A stretch of 64,000 bases of DNA from Cylicocyclus nassatus (GCA_958299035.1 CATQJL010000316.1:18701676-18765675); one strand, 5' to 3'. Positions 10,901-23,256 are shown, counted from the stretch's first letter. Made by a program: numbers and translations. Notes: generated by a model from the sequence alone, not told the origin.

Positions 10901-13900
10901 TCACCTAAAGGCAAGCTGAATCTGCCACAATGTGTTCAATGTCGCAACTTTATAAACGATTTTTTGCAATAAGCCTTTGCATAACTTCATCCACAAAGGC
11001 CTAAGCAAATATGGAATACAAATTCGAAATCAGGGTTGAATGATGCCAGGGCCCGGCACGAGGTCGGCAAATGACAAGGTGGAAACCGTTTTGGGGTCAA
11101 AAAGCAAAGAGGAAATCGTTTTTGCGAAGTCCGGGGCGGAGCCCCGGAAAAAATTGGTAGTTCATGCTCGCTAGTTATCTTGACATGTTATGTGCCTCAA
11201 CAGGCGAACACCGGAGTTCGCGCGCGTCAAACCGCGCCGTCGTTAATTGCCGCACGCGCGACGTCGCCCAAGCGATGCTATTTGTAACTGCATACATGAC
11301 TAGTTCTCAATGTATGTGTAACGATATGGCACCAAATTTTGTATGCGAACGGAGAGGGGCTAGTGGAAACATAGTATGAAAAATTATAAAAAACTTATGT
11401 GAACGGAACGAGTAATTAGCATTTTTTCCGAGAATTTCGCACTGGTAAATGAAGATGTGAATTCAAACGGCTCGTTTGGAACGCGTAAATGAACGATATG
11501 GTATGAAACTTGGTAAGTACATGCACACGGGCTTGCAGGGCTTAACTGAGGAGTTTCATTGAAAAATTATGTGACTGAAAGTTGTGGCAAACTTTTTTCT
11601 GAAAGTTTTGCGCTACCAAAGAAATGGAAAAATGGCTCGTTTGCAACGCAGAGGTAACGAAATCGCGAGTTTCGGTGTGTATATGCGCAACAGGGCTAAG
11701 TAATAAAGTATGAAATATTATGAAAAACTTATGTGAATGAAGAGCGTGCTTAACTAATTTCCAAATTAGGTCGGCATTTGCCGACCTAATTCCCACCTGA
11801 GGTCGGCAAAACTCTCAATTCACATAATTTTTTCAAATTTTTTACACAAAAATCGGTTGTACACCTAAAGTTTACTACATGGTGAAATTTTGGTTCCGAA
11901 ACTCCTCCTCTTGTCCTTGTTAGAGCCCAAAATCGCATCAGCAGCCTAGCTTTCTAAGATAGAAAGCGCGCCCCAGTCAATCAATACGTGCGGAAACGGC
12001 GTCTCTCATTCCTATGACTGCGTTTCTTTGATATTTTCTCATTCCTTAATCATTCTTCTTGCTTATTTTTCTTCCTGTTTTCTATTTTGATACAGCTGAG
12101 GAGTAATTTGAGGAATTTGAGCAATTTGGGCGCTTTTGAGCGCTTTTAGGCGAAGTGTGGCCGGTAATCTCGTCGTACAAGCACGAAACGTCATTTTTGG
12201 GCTCAAGTCCCCTATTCGTAAAATTTATTGGGATCAAAGGGGAATTCGTTTTGGAAAACCCCGTTTGCCCACCTCGTGCCGGACCCTGAATGATGCACCA
12301 AATGATAGGCAGCTTGCTCGGATTGGCCACTTCGACTTTTGACCATTCCCTTGTAAGTATTAAGCCAACGAGTAGAATGCAAAACCGAAATTGCTTTTAT
12401 TGTGTGCGCAGATTTGACAAGGCGACCCAAACTGTAAGAAATATAAAGATGTTCGTCACGGAAAGCTGATCTCAAATTGTGTTCGTTATTTGCAAAGCAA
12501 TCTTCTAGGAAAAATGAGAGTTAAATAAAGTAAAGTCAGTAAAGAGCAAAGTCTGAAGCGAAGGAGCACTTATAAAAAGCCTAGAAATCAACTGGAAGCT
12601 TTCCAGGCCCTGCCCTCTAGGTGTGAATTCCGCCTATTTATACGTATTTTCTCACGAACGTGGTTATGGAGAGCTTCGGAAGGCCCATTTTTGCTATTTT
12701 CCATGCGCCGCAAAGTAGAGGTGTGGATTCAGCATGGCGAGAGGCCGCGAAAAAGTGAAATGGAAAGCAATCTTGCCGGGACACTGACTCTGGGCACAAC
12801 CCAGAGAGCTTGATTCGCATCCCGCTCTTGCGCGTAAACTGTTAAATGGCAACATGAGGTTTATGATGGTTTCCTTATGTGAGTGGGGATGTTATATACG
12901 GTTATGTAAGCCTTAGGTGTTGGTGACTGTACAGTTTCGACATTGGCGAAGCTTCGCTATACGCCCATATGCAAGCAACAGGCAACCCTTTAAAAAACAG
13001 AATACAGTAAAGAAATAGAGTAATGACCTTTTTGGGATCAATTATGCATTTCGCAGTGTGTCCCACTGGGCCGACATGGGAAGTGTTGTGGTATCGTCGT
13101 GTTGGCATCCAACTAGCTATCTGCCAAACAAACTTCGCCCTTTAGAAAAGACAGTAGACAGTCAGCTTTGTGAGGGTACCTGAGTTGAATCTGTATATCT
13201 TTCAGGAAGAGTCTCATTTTTCAATATCCAACGCTGTCGAAACTGAACTGCTCCAATTTTATCATCGGCCATATTCCTTCATAGAATAGCTAAGATTAAC
13301 ATAATGTACAGCTGATCATTACTCTAAGTAGCTCCGTAAAGTCCCCGAATAGTTCGTTGGTGTTAGTCTCTCATCCAAGTCAACAAATGCTACCCATCGA
13401 GAATGCCCTTGTGCACGATTGAGACATTCCTGGAATGTTTATAATAGGCAAATACGTTTACGGGATCTATGTTACCTGGATCTCCATGGATTGCCAACGA
13501 TCATCCTTTCTTTCAAAACGATCATGGAGAATTACGATTTCTGCATCACCAGTGCGAACATAATCATCCAGTAATATTCGGCTATATTCATCGATATACT
13601 TACTGTACATGTAGAAATGTGTTGCACCCTTCACAGAAAGCAAATCAGATTCAGTTTTGATGTGACCAAAACATGTATAATGGATTGTGAGTTTTTGAAA
13701 GTGTATTGAATAATCAACGAACTACCACCAAAAAAGCAAAATCTATTAAATGCTCAGTAAGATAAAAAGGATTGCTTGCCAAATAAAAAGCCGGAACCTG
13801 GATTTTGTAATGCTCCACAAGCTCAGCGAGGTGAAGCCATTTTGGTTCTGTCCCATATATAGGAGCTAAGCAAATTGAGAAGAAATGAGCTGGCTCTAAG

Positions 13901-15516
13901 GGTGTGTAAACATAGCTCCAATGCTCCATTCGAAATTATTGCTGTATACCTGATTGCGTTCGAACCGTAATCGGTACCGGGTATTCGTACTCCCCACTAA
14001 GTGTGTCCGAAAGTGACATGAATCTTGCTCCTTCTCTTCGCAAGCACATTACCGTGTATTCGGGAAACACAACACTTTCAAAAGGATTTCCGATTTCTTG
14101 CATTGACATGTCAAAATAGCGGCAATAGATCTTATCTCTAAAGATGTAAAGGTAGATGGCGATGATAATAACTCATAGTATAACGCACCCATACTTAGCA
14201 ATGGAAGTGATCATGACATTTATCTGCTGGGGATATTCAAACGCAGATATAAGTGAAATGTCTGTTTTCTTGCCATCCTAGAAGGAAATGAAAGCGCAAT
14301 CTTTTTCCTCAAGCTTTTTATATTTGAGAGTGTTACTTACTCTTGCTCCAACCCTTTTCCTCATAAGTTTCCTGTAGAATGCAATGTTCGTGATCGCTTC
14401 GTTTGTGGTTACACTCGTTTCCTTGAGTGTATGAAAGAGGTTGTGAGACATTTCACCGAAATTTTCTGATTATAATGTGGTATATTCTGGAGCTTACTAT
14501 GGAGTCGATTTTGAAGCAGTTAGATCAATTAACCTCGTTCGCTTTTTTGTTGTTTCTCATCGAATTTTTCTATTACAATTGGAAATTCTTCTCAACGCTT
14601 TTAGTTCGAAATCTAAACTATGCAGTTAGCAATCCAGTAACTCAGATAATCGCCAGGGACAGGCACTCCACAAACTCGCGCTTTTCTGCAGGCGGTCAGC
14701 AGAATTTTGGGGCGTGGCCAAACCTTCAGCGGGCGGCGCTTCCTTTACTGTAGCATGTTCCGCCAGAGGGCAACAACACAATATTTTCTGCAAGCGCTCG
14801 GCAAATAATTTCTTTCAGCGAGTGCTAACTAAACTTTCAGCAAGCGCTAGAACTCATTTAACGCAGTTTCGAGCATACACCGAGTAAAGATGAGACTCTA
14901 TGTGACAGAGGTGTTATCGATGGTTTATTTACTCAAGTTCGAGGTGCATTCATTCAGCGGAAGGTACCTACGGGCTATGCGGTCCTTCACAAAGGACCGT
15001 GCGGCCCCCAATATTTTTGCATATTCTCGCGGAAAGTCCGCGGAATGCGGTCACTGTCCGCAACTATTCTGTAGAAAAATCACGATACTTCTCCGAGCAT
15101 TCCTACAAAAATTGGCCGACATTCTGTCAAATTTCTGCAAGCTGACCGCTTAAAATCAGCAAACTATTTTTCCGGTTCCCGCCCGCTCATAAATCACATG
15201 GCCGCCTGCCACGGCGATTATCTGAGAATGCAATTGTTTCGCAATACTTGTGCTGAATGCTAGGCTTCACGCTCCCGACATGGGAAATTTTTGAGTACTT
15301 CAAAAAAATTCGATGCGTACAGAAATAAAGAGTATTGAGTTTCAACTGTTTTCAAATCTCACCTTGCCTGCTTTCATCAACGCATTTGCAAGACAACCAT
15401 GGAGACAAATGTTCACTATCCTTCACGTGATCTATCTCGTATACATCAAGAACAATTACAGTAGCTATCAGAAATATCGAAACTGAGATTGCCGTGATGG
15501 CCAATACCTTTGCCAT
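8000..15516 (-). CDS. Glycosyltransferase family 92 (DUF23) protein, 11 exons, 452 aa
   Basis: Type II Golgi membrane enzyme of the nematode GT92 family; C. elegans GALT-1, a beta-1,4-galactosyltransferase acting on core fucose, is the best-known member. Exons in coding order: 15516-15363, 14465-14341, 14277-14189, 14137-13950, 13895-13798, 13628-13476, 13429-13323, 13276-13180, 13120-13028, 8335-8250, 8168-8000 (TGA). All junctions are GT-AG, phases agree throughout and the total is 1,359 nt. Residues 4-24 form the signal anchor. Family landmarks: ISLISAFEYP, YCRYFDM, ICLAPIYGTEPKWL, GATHFYMY, the acidic site motif RWVAFVDLDERL, RYHNTSHVGP and the C-terminal HYRDVNSGQWG. The start was chosen because AG at 15522-15521 lies 4 bases upstream, giving an SL-type leader. 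Intron 1 carries a MITE; intron 9 (4.7 kb) carries hAT and Harbinger elements. The exact acceptor family substrate is unknown. Confidence 0.95.
9522..9797. mobile_element. hAT-type MITE, 276 bp
   Basis: Terminal inverted repeats CAGGGCTCGGCACGAGGTGG / complementary end, flanked by the exact 8-bp target duplication GCATTATC (9514-9521 and 9798-9805). CAGGG ends plus an 8-bp duplication define hAT. No transposase. Lies in intron 9 of the GT92 gene. Confidence 0.9.
10678..12353. mobile_element. PIF/Harbinger-type MITE, split by a hAT element
   Basis: Ends CAAGG... and ...CCCTTG are flanked by TTA (10675-10677) and TAA (12354-12356). The arms match the copy at 24615-25065. The hAT element at 11047-12288 splits it. 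Non-coding. Lies in intron 9 of the GT92 gene. Confidence 0.75.
11047..12288. mobile_element. hAT-type non-autonomous element, 1,242 bp
   Basis: Ends CAGGGCCCGGCACGAGGT / ACCTCGTGCCGGACCCTG with the exact 8-bp duplication AATGATGC (11039-11046 and 12289-12296). Same TIR family as 9522-9797. It contains a GC-rich patch with CCGGGGCGGAGCCCCGG and no transposase reading. It is nested inside the Harbinger MITE. Confidence 0.9.
14641..15226 (+). mobile_element. MITE copy 1 carrying an SL-RNA-like cassette
   Basis: Inverted ends CTCAGATAATCGCC / GGCGATTATCTGAG bound a 586-bp GC-richer segment, flanked by AA on both sides (possible 2-bp duplication). It aligns with 19298-19880 along its whole length and sits in intron 1 of the GT92 gene. 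No transposase. Confidence 0.85.
14922..15042 (+). ncRNA. SL-RNA-like cassette in MITE copy 1
   Basis: SL1-like 22-mer (14922-14943, 19/22 matches to SL1) followed directly by GT; a stem-loop GCGGTCCTtcacaAAGGACCGTGC (14979-15002); an Sm-like ATATTTTTGC (15011-15020); and a 3' stem-loop CGCGGAAAGTCCGCG (15028-15042). The order is that of nematode SL RNA genes. It is likely decayed, and whether it is transcribed is unknown. Confidence 0.45.
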
Positions 15517-15520
15517 CGGT

Positions 15521-15531
15521 CTAAAACATAT
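15521..15531 (-). promoter_or_regulatory. Probable SL trans-splice acceptor of the GT92 gene
   Basis: On the minus strand ATATGTTTTAG ends 4 bases before the ATG (15516-15514). Such a tight spacing is typical of nematode SL trans-splicing and decides the start codon. Confidence 0.6.
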
Positions 15532-16479
15532 TATTACCATTACCGTTTCCCTGACGTTTTACACGTTCTACGTCTCACTATCTACATTCACTCTACAAAA
15601 AAATGTGTTTGTGCTAATATTAACTTTCCTACGACACAAAACATGGGAACTCAAGAATAAAGGTCACATCTTCCAAAAATTACGTTCACACAAATGTTAC
15701 AAGGAATGAGTAAAGGTTTTTGCGAATTGGGCTTTTTGGCTTAAAAATATACAGAAATTGATGCGTTATGCGGAAAGAGCCAACCACCACTCGTGCGCAG
15801 CACTTGCTAGAGCCATTTATTGTATCGCATTGTCAAAGTAGATTAGAACTGAAAATGATTTGTTTTAAAGTTTTAAATAACTTTTCTTTTAAACACCCTC
15901 AAAGTGACGTGACTCATCGTGAACAATCAATGGAATGTTGGTGATAAGGAGTCTGCCCAGCACTATTTATCACATTTAGTCATCAAAGAGACTTATTAAG
16001 CGTACATTTCTAAAGTGAACAACATATGTTTTACCCCTGCCCAATGAAGATATTATAGTTAATTAAGTGGAATAACGTATTGCTTTTCTTAATGACTTGT
16101 AGCACGCAAGATGCGCCGCTTTAAATACTCTCTGTGGTTAAACAACGGCTGCTCCATTCATGTGGTCACTTGATTTTTCATTCAAGACCGAAAGAAGTTT
16201 CGGATATTTTTGGCAAGGATGACAAGTTCCAATGAATGTCCAAACATTATATTTTGATACGAAGAGACGGTGAGCGGCCACATAGATGTTACAGTATAGA
16301 TTAATCTAGCACAAGGCAATCTACTAACCTGTTTAGATTACGAATGTATGTAAAAAACAACAGTCTGCGTTTCTGCACTTCTATTTGCAAAAGGTGGCTT
16401 AAGAAAAATTTGATTGAAAGGAAAGATGAAACGGTAGTAACGCAACACATGTCTCTGATAATTGTTGGACAGCATTATA
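15532..16479. other. Upstream flank of the GT92 gene, no gene seen
   Basis: This should contain the GT92 promoter. No clear TATA element, exon or repeat was recognised. Confidence 0.4.
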
Positions 16480-17998
16480 CAGTGCTGGACAAAATTATAG
16501 GTCCACTCTAAAAAGTGCCACAACTCACTCTGTTGTCAATGAAATGTTCCAAAATTTGGTACAGCCGTGTGATTACCAGCCTACTAACACTCATCAAAAT
16601 GGGTCGTTTTCGTTTGGTTATTCAAGAAAAAATTGAATATTTTGAAAAAAGCAGGCTTGAAGGCTGGACAAAATTATAGGTCCACCTGGAGTTTTTACTG
16701 ATTGAAGCACTTCTTTGCCCCCGATTTTAGGTAGATACACATCTAAAAATGTTAAACAGCTGCTTGAGTTAAGCTGTGTCATACCTCCAAAAAGGACTGA
16801 TTATCTGCTTTTTTTGCCTTGAAAATGCTTTCACATGTATTTCGCTCCACAAACCTGCTTTAGTAAAAACTTCTGCAGTTTCTCAGCTGGATCGAAAGGG
16901 ACGGGGGTTCATCTACCTTCTGGATGCTTTTTGACGTGAGCATTGAGGAAAAATCCGACTTTTTGCTGCTGAAGCAAACCCTACATCGTTTCAATCGGGA
17001 GAGTAAGCCTCAGTTTCTGCCCTAAAACCCTTCCTGCATTGTCATTATAACGTCAAGATATTGTAGAAGCATTCTTTACACAAGAATAAAGCTGTTCGCC
17101 ACACTCGCAAGTGTCCACAAAGCTGCCTCGCTTTTTTTTCAAATGGGTTGTTTGTGCAACGTAATGATGGTGTTACGCAGATTCAAAATAGCTTGCCGAG
17201 TGCTACCTCACTTGCATCTCTGACAGTAATTACTTATTAGATAGTGGATACAGCCTTGTAGTGTATGTTAGCTCATGATTCTTCTGAAAATTTTGGTCGG
17301 AGCCACAAAAAGCTTTGGTGTTGTCGTAAACAGTTTCTGCAGGGTGATTTCAGTAATTATACTCAAATGCTAGGATCTTTAAAGAGTTGTAATCATGGAA
17401 TACGGACTCCCCTTAAAAGAAACAATGCCTTTACTTTACTTAATGCTTCTGAGAACATTGTAAAAGAAGTTTGAAGGCAGAAATTTGAGCTCAGAATAGC
17501 AGTATTGTCAATGTCGGATTTGCTTCAGCAGCAAAAAGTCGGATTTTTTCCTCAATGCTCACGTCAAAAAGCATCCAGAAGGTAGTCGATCCAGCTGAGA
17601 AACTGCAGAAGTTCTAACGCAGGTTTGTGGAGCGAAATACATGTGAAAGCATTTTCAAGGCAAAAAAGCAGATAATCAGTCCTCTTTGGAGGTATGACAC
17701 AGCTTGACTCAAGCAGCTGTTTAACGTTTTTAGATGTGTATCTACCTAAAATCGGGGGCAAAGAAGTGCTTCAATCAGTAAAAACTCCAGGTGGACCTTT
17801 AATTAAGTCCAGCCTTCAAGCCTGCTTTTTTCAAAATTTTCAATTTTTTCTTGAATAACCAAACGAAAACGAGACCCATTTTGATGAGTGATAGTAGGCT
17901 GGTAATCACACGGCTGTATCAAATTTTGGAACATTTTATTGAAAACGGAGTGAGTTATGGCACTTTTTAGAGAGGACCTATAATTTTGTCCAGCACTG
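16480..17998. mobile_element. Tc1-like non-autonomous element with about 490-bp inverted arms
   Basis: Ends CAGTGCTGGACAAAATTATA and its complement, flanked by TA (16478-16479 and 17999-18000). The arms run to about 16981 and from about 17519. The terminal GGACAAAATTATAGGTCC is repeated subterminally at about 16669-16686. The 540-bp middle shows no transposase reading. Confidence 0.9.
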
Positions 17999-18000
17999 TA

Positions 18001-19297
18001 TAAAGAGTACAACAAATCTCGTGTGGCTGTCCCACCGAAATTAGTGACCGTTTTTTGTGTAAATTTGAAAATGATGAATAAGCTGCTCTAGCCTTGTAAC
18101 AAATCAAATCAGTGCAAGAAAATCTGATAATTCGAATACAAACACGTACTTTTTGAAAATGATGTCAAGGTGAATCATTAAGTAGCTTAGCAGTATATGA
18201 CCACAACAAGCAATGTGCGCATGAATTAGGATATCGTGGGGATGCGTGACAAATTGTGCATGCCATATAAATCTCTACATCTTGCCAAATGAATGTCTGC
18301 AAGGTTTATTACTTTCCTTTTCAACGCAAGAGGAATAAAAGGGATGAGGGGGAGTCAGTGGTAATGGCGAACAAAAATGTGAAGGGGTTCTTATCAGAGC
18401 ATGTCGCTCACTCATCGTACTCATTGTTGACACATATTTTGTTTCCGTAAAAAGCTTCAAGTATCACTAAGGAAAATCTTTGTTACAATCGAGCATAACT
18501 TAAGGAGATGATGTTACATCTCTCAATTCTTGGCTTTTCTTAATACAATGTTATTGATTTGAGACTACATAGAGCGAGCATCTTCTTATTACTATCTCTT
18601 GAGCCTTATAATTAGAAGAATGCTAGTACTGCATTTTCACTGATTTAAGCGGTATACTTGGATTAAAACATGCCTCTCGTTGACAACATTTGGGTGTAAG
18701 TATTGGCCACGGGCCGGAATATAGAATTTTCTGATTTTCTACGTACTGAACAGTTGGATGTTTTTGCAAAAACTGCTAATAAATGTCCTAGCCCTACACT
18801 TACAGAATTGAGCAAAGCTTCGGCGACTGAGTTCCTCAGAAGAAAATTATTGGTCATAAAATGACCGCAACAGCTACCCATGTTTAGGCGACGATCTCTC
18901 AGTTTTGATAACTTCAAAGAATATAATTAAGTGCATAATGTAGTCAATTTCTAAGAGCCCATTTCAAGCACTATTAAATAGGGCATGAAAACAGCTTCGC
19001 GACGGTATGCTACATCTATTGTAAAGAAGAAGTATTGATGGAAAAAGTTGCCCTAAAAAAGGCTTGGAAAATCGGCCATTACTTTTGCATCGACTTAATA
19101 ATTATGCAATCTTCATGGAGAGCATAGTTAAGCAAGTCTCCATTAACATGGGGAATTGCTTGACTTTGCTTGCGAAGTCATTCTCGCCTTGCGAACTTTT
19201 TGAGTCCAAGTCAGTTGGACTAAACTTTGCAAACTTGGGTCGCACACGTTAAACAAGTTTAGGAATGGACGTGTGTATGCTAACTTTCGGTGACCTT
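18001..19297. other. No recognised gene or repeat
   Basis: Short ORFs only, without family motifs or splice-compatible neighbours. Confidence 0.4.
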
Positions 19298-19880
19298 CTC
19301 AGATAATCGCCGGGGGCAGGCGGTTCGCAAACTCGCGTTTTTCTGCAGGCGGTCAGCAGAATTTTGGGGCGTGGCCAAACCTTCAGCGGGCGGCACTTCC
19401 TTTACTGTCTAATGTTCTGCCAGCGGGCAGCAACACAGAATTTTCTGCAGGCGCTCGTCAAATAATTTCTTTCAGCGAGCGCTGACCAAACTTTCAACAA
19501 GCGCTCGGACTCCTTTTGAGCAGTTTCGGGCATACGCCGAGCACAGGAAAGACTCTGTGTGGCAGAGGTGTCATCGATGGTTTAATTACTCAAGTTTGAG
19601 GTACTTTCTCTCAGCTGAGAGTACTGGGGGCTGCGCGGTCCTCCACAAAGGACCGTGCGGCTCCAGAAAATTTTGCACATTCTCGCGGTAAGTCCGCGAA
19701 AATGCGGCCATTGCGCCGCAGCTAATCTGTAAGGAAACCGCGCTTGTTCTCCAAGCGTTTGTCTGAAAATTGGTCAACATTCTTCCAAATTTCCGCAAGC
19801 GGACCGCAAGAAATCAGCGAACTATCGGTGCCCGCCCGCCCATAAATCGCATGGCCGCCTGCCCCCGGCGATTATCTGAG
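19298..19880 (+). mobile_element. MITE copy 2 carrying an SL-RNA-like cassette
   Basis: Ends CTCAGATAATCGCC / GGCGATTATCTGAG, 583 bp, flanked by TT on both sides. Collinear with the copy at 14641-15226; in both, the SL-like 22-mer begins 281 bases from the left end. Confidence 0.88.
19579..19699 (+). ncRNA. SL-RNA-like cassette in MITE copy 2
   Basis: SL1-like 22-mer with one mismatch (C to T at position 12; 19579-19600) and an intact GAG|GT donor edge. Next come the palindrome CTCTCAGCTGAGAG, a stem-loop GCGCGGTCCT...AGGACCGTGC (19633-19659), an Sm-like AAAATTTTG (19667-19675) and a 3' stem-loop TCGCGGTAAGTCCGCGA (19683-19699). Total length is 121 nt, close to that of SL RNAs (about 100-110 nt). 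Function is inferred from layout only. Confidence 0.55.
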
Positions 19881-20348
19881 TTGTTACTCAAGTTCTTCAA
19901 TCAACGGTCCTCAGGCATAGCGCGTTTTTATTGCAGCTAGGTACAGTGCGTAGTGCTCTTTTAGAGAAAGGCGGCGGGGGAGGCGTTAAGGTGAGGCTTG
20001 CAATAAGTGTAAATGAATGCATGCAAACGGCATTGGAAGATGGCTTGAAGGCGCTCAAACGTGCGTAATTAAGATCAATTTCAGCTTTGAACTTTGGTTT
20101 CTTTCGAGTCAAAAACTCAAAATTGTCCGACTCCACGGGATACAGCAAAAAGAATGTACAAAAATGTACCTGCAGGATATTAAAAAATACTCGCGATGCT
20201 TATACCTCACTTGCCTATACGCCTTGCAATTATTTACATTTAAAACAAGTGGACCAAAATTAGTATGCAACACACACTAATCCCTCACTTTGAGAGCTGA
20301 GGATAATCTGAGCGACACCACAATAGAACAATCCATACTAGCTTCTAA
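19881..20348. other. No recognised gene
   Basis: Spacer between two MITEs; nothing supported. Confidence 0.4.
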
Positions 20349-20809
20349 TAAGGAAAGCTACCTAACTTAGCTCGGCCTTATGGTAAAAGGCAATATATTC
20401 TAAATCAGCTCCAAACGCTGATTCCAAATATGTTATTCTTAGCTGCCACGCACTATTCCGAAGCGAGTTATGGGCTTTTTCCTACGCAAAATTGGCATAT
20501 TACTGAACATGAGAAGTCTGCCTGTAAATAAAGATCTGCAAGAAAAGGTGCTGAGGCATCGAAATAGTCAAATCTAATCTCTTCTAACTAAAAAAAAGCT
20601 TAACGCAGGTGCATCATCACTTAAATGATGATGACGTGATGCCTGTGAGTCGATGAGCATGCCAATTTTGCGCAGGAAAAAGCCCATAACTCGCTTCGGA
20701 ATGGTGCGTGGCAGCTAGGAATAGCATATTTGAAATCAGAGTTTAAGGCTGATTTAGACTATATATGTCTCTTGCCAGAAGGCCGAGCTAAGTTAGATAG
20801 CTTCCCTTG
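20349..20809. mobile_element. PIF/Harbinger-type palindromic MITE
   Basis: Near-palindrome with TAA on both sides (20346-20348, 20810-20812). Right end ...CTTCCCTTG; the left end is mutated (TAAGGAAAGC). The interior shares AACGCTGATTCCAAAT and the GCGAAGTTATGGGC-like motif with the other copies. Confidence 0.8.
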
Positions 20810-23079
20810 TAAGTTTACTGGGATCGCTTCTACTTACTGAAATTTCATTACGCGGTAGATCTAGTTTAGTAAAGTATAGATAGTACCTTGACTGATTCTA
20901 CATCATTATTCTTAGAACAGTAGTATCTCGGCATTATGGTACCTAAGGTACGCAAAAACGCTGATGAGGTTACTTACGATCAAGCAATGAGAAATTCTTA
21001 GAGCACGTAACTGCATGCTTGTCTTGATGTGTATAGTGGAGTTGAGTAAACAATCTGTAAAACTTACTTTTCCAAATGATTCAATGAGGGTGCAAGCCAT
21101 TTTATTGTCACCTAACAGCAGAATTTTTGCAGTTCACTGGAAGCTCAAGTTTTTTACTTTTTAACTACAAAAGACGGAAAACAATTGTCAATCAATACCT
21201 TCCTCAATGATGCAAGCTAGACTGTGTAATTAAGCAAACTTCAACTGTGTTAAGATCGAAGCCAATCAGCTGAGCTGGCGGAAGTTAAAAATTGTTCAAA
21301 AAGCTATAGGGTTGGTTATCTGAGCTCTAAATTATGAAGTCAACGACCGGGGGAAGCTTCCAAAACTCATAATGCTCTGGTCTAGAGAAAAAAACAACTT
21401 AATCAGCGGCATTGTCGGCATTGTCATTGCCAGTTGAGAACCGGCCAAACCTCGCGCGATTGTGAGAAATCGTTATTTTTGGTGACTTGATATATGTTAC
21501 TAATCCACTGCACGCAGACCCCAAATGCAAAAGCAAACCTTTTGAAGTGAATGCCGGCTGTCAAATCTTGCTCACCGAGAGTGCGTTTACGAATAATTAT
21601 GAGGCAACTTAGCAATGCCGAATCGTACGGATGAAAGGCGCGAGGTATGACCGATGTTAAAATCTATTGTATATATAAAGGAACGCAGTCAGTGCAAATG
21701 TATAAAACATGCACACTGCTTCACGAATGCAGTTTTTCACCATCTGCATGGAAAACTACCAGTAATAAGTAGCACTGCTGCTTACTTGTGTAAATACACT
21801 AACACGTTCACGACAATAAGAACCAACGATGGGTCGTACTCTTGAATCCTTTTGGGTAGACTGACTAAACTCCAGTATACCACCCATACATCTCTTAATA
21901 TACCTGAAGAATTAGCACTTTAGACCATGGGGCGCATCATTGAGCAGGAGTTATCACGCAAACTATTGCAAAATATGCCCTGGTTCGAAATGGCAGTCAT
22001 CGAATAATAGCCTTGTCATGAATGTGTTAACAAAGCGCTTGCTCACTTAATCAAGCATTTACCTGAGAGATAGGCGTCTACACGAGCAAAATTCCGGTTA
22101 CGCACTACTTTACTTTTCTGCTATCATAATAAGTCAAAAAGTCTTGTCTTGTTTCCATACAAGTCAGGATTTGTCAGAAAACAATTTTCTCGCATGCGCT
22201 TCGAAATTTCTTCAGTGCTTACCTAAAGAATTCCTTCTCACTTCCATACTCAGAAGTTCATTTGACTAAGTTTTTTCTAGATGACTACTTCTCGTTCTCT
22301 CTCATAATACTGGAGTAGGCCCAAGCTTGCGCCTACTATGAAATTAACCGACTCTATGAATCTCCTACTTGTTGCGAAAAGGTCTCCCCGTGATAGCCTA
22401 AACTATATTTGTAATCGTTGTTCAAGTCACTCGGTGTTTCGATCTTTATTCAGTCCAAACGTTGGTTTGGGACCGGTTCATCCTTCCGTTGCTATTCTGG
22501 GATAGTTTGTCAGGCCTGATCATCTTTTTGCATTACAATCTCTTATCTCGGAATTCTGCTGTCTCCCCAGAAGTAGGTCGGGCAATTTTTGTCAATACAT
22601 CCGGTTCTTGCATACAGTTGCTCAAGTTGAATAATCAAAGAGCGCTTTTGCTGCAAGCAGAGGTCATGAGGCAGGCTCCACTGAGCATCTGCACTGATAT
22701 ATTCATACATGGTCTAAAGAAGCTCAATCCCTTGCTATTATTAACACACTATCTGGGAGCTGGACTTGAGCTGTTAATGAATGTCTATTGTTTTGTTTAT
22801 TACTGTTCACCTTATAAGCGTTTTCGTTTTCTTTGTTCTAAATGTGTCACGCCTTGTGCGTATTGAACGAGTAAATAAATAAATAGATGAAAATAATAAA
22901 GGATAAAAGATTCGGCGTCTTCAATGCCCTGGGCATGCGCCGAACGCACACACTAACTTCATAGTCGAAGAGGCAATTGTATGCGTGCGAGCCTATTACA
23001 GTGACTTGGGGGGCCAGCCGTTTCCAAGTCAGTGCTTTTATAAAATAATCACCTGTGTCACCTGTATCCCCGTTGATCA
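20810..23079. other. Unassigned stretch
   Basis: No host exon recognised. A 134-codon ORF at 22462-22866 (+) has no motif I know and ends in an AAATAAATAAAT run, like a retroposon tail. Confidence 0.4.
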
Positions 23080-23256
23080 TCGTGTTGCAGAGCGGGTACC
23101 AGTGATGCCTCCATTCGTCCCTGTCTCGGGCGATTGTTGACCAGTGTTTACGTATCGCACCAGGAACACGTGGAACGCTCTGAAGGACTTCATCAAAGGA
23201 CTTCGTGAACATATCTAACCATCACGTCGGCGGTCTTCCTCGTTCGCGTTTGACGT
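23080..23256 (-). pseudogene. C-terminal scrap of a non-LTR retrotransposon ORF
   Basis: Minus-strand reading GRPPT-x-WLDMF followed, about 25 residues on, by RKHWSTIARDRDEWRHHWYP, the conserved C-terminal signature of RTE-like polymerases. One in-frame stop lies between GRPPT and WLDMF. No RT domain remains. Confidence 0.65.

Noticed and set aside
22462..22866. 134-aa plus-strand ORF as a host gene
   Set aside because: No motif, no splice context, and an AAATAAATAAAT tail directly after it suggests the end of a retroposon.
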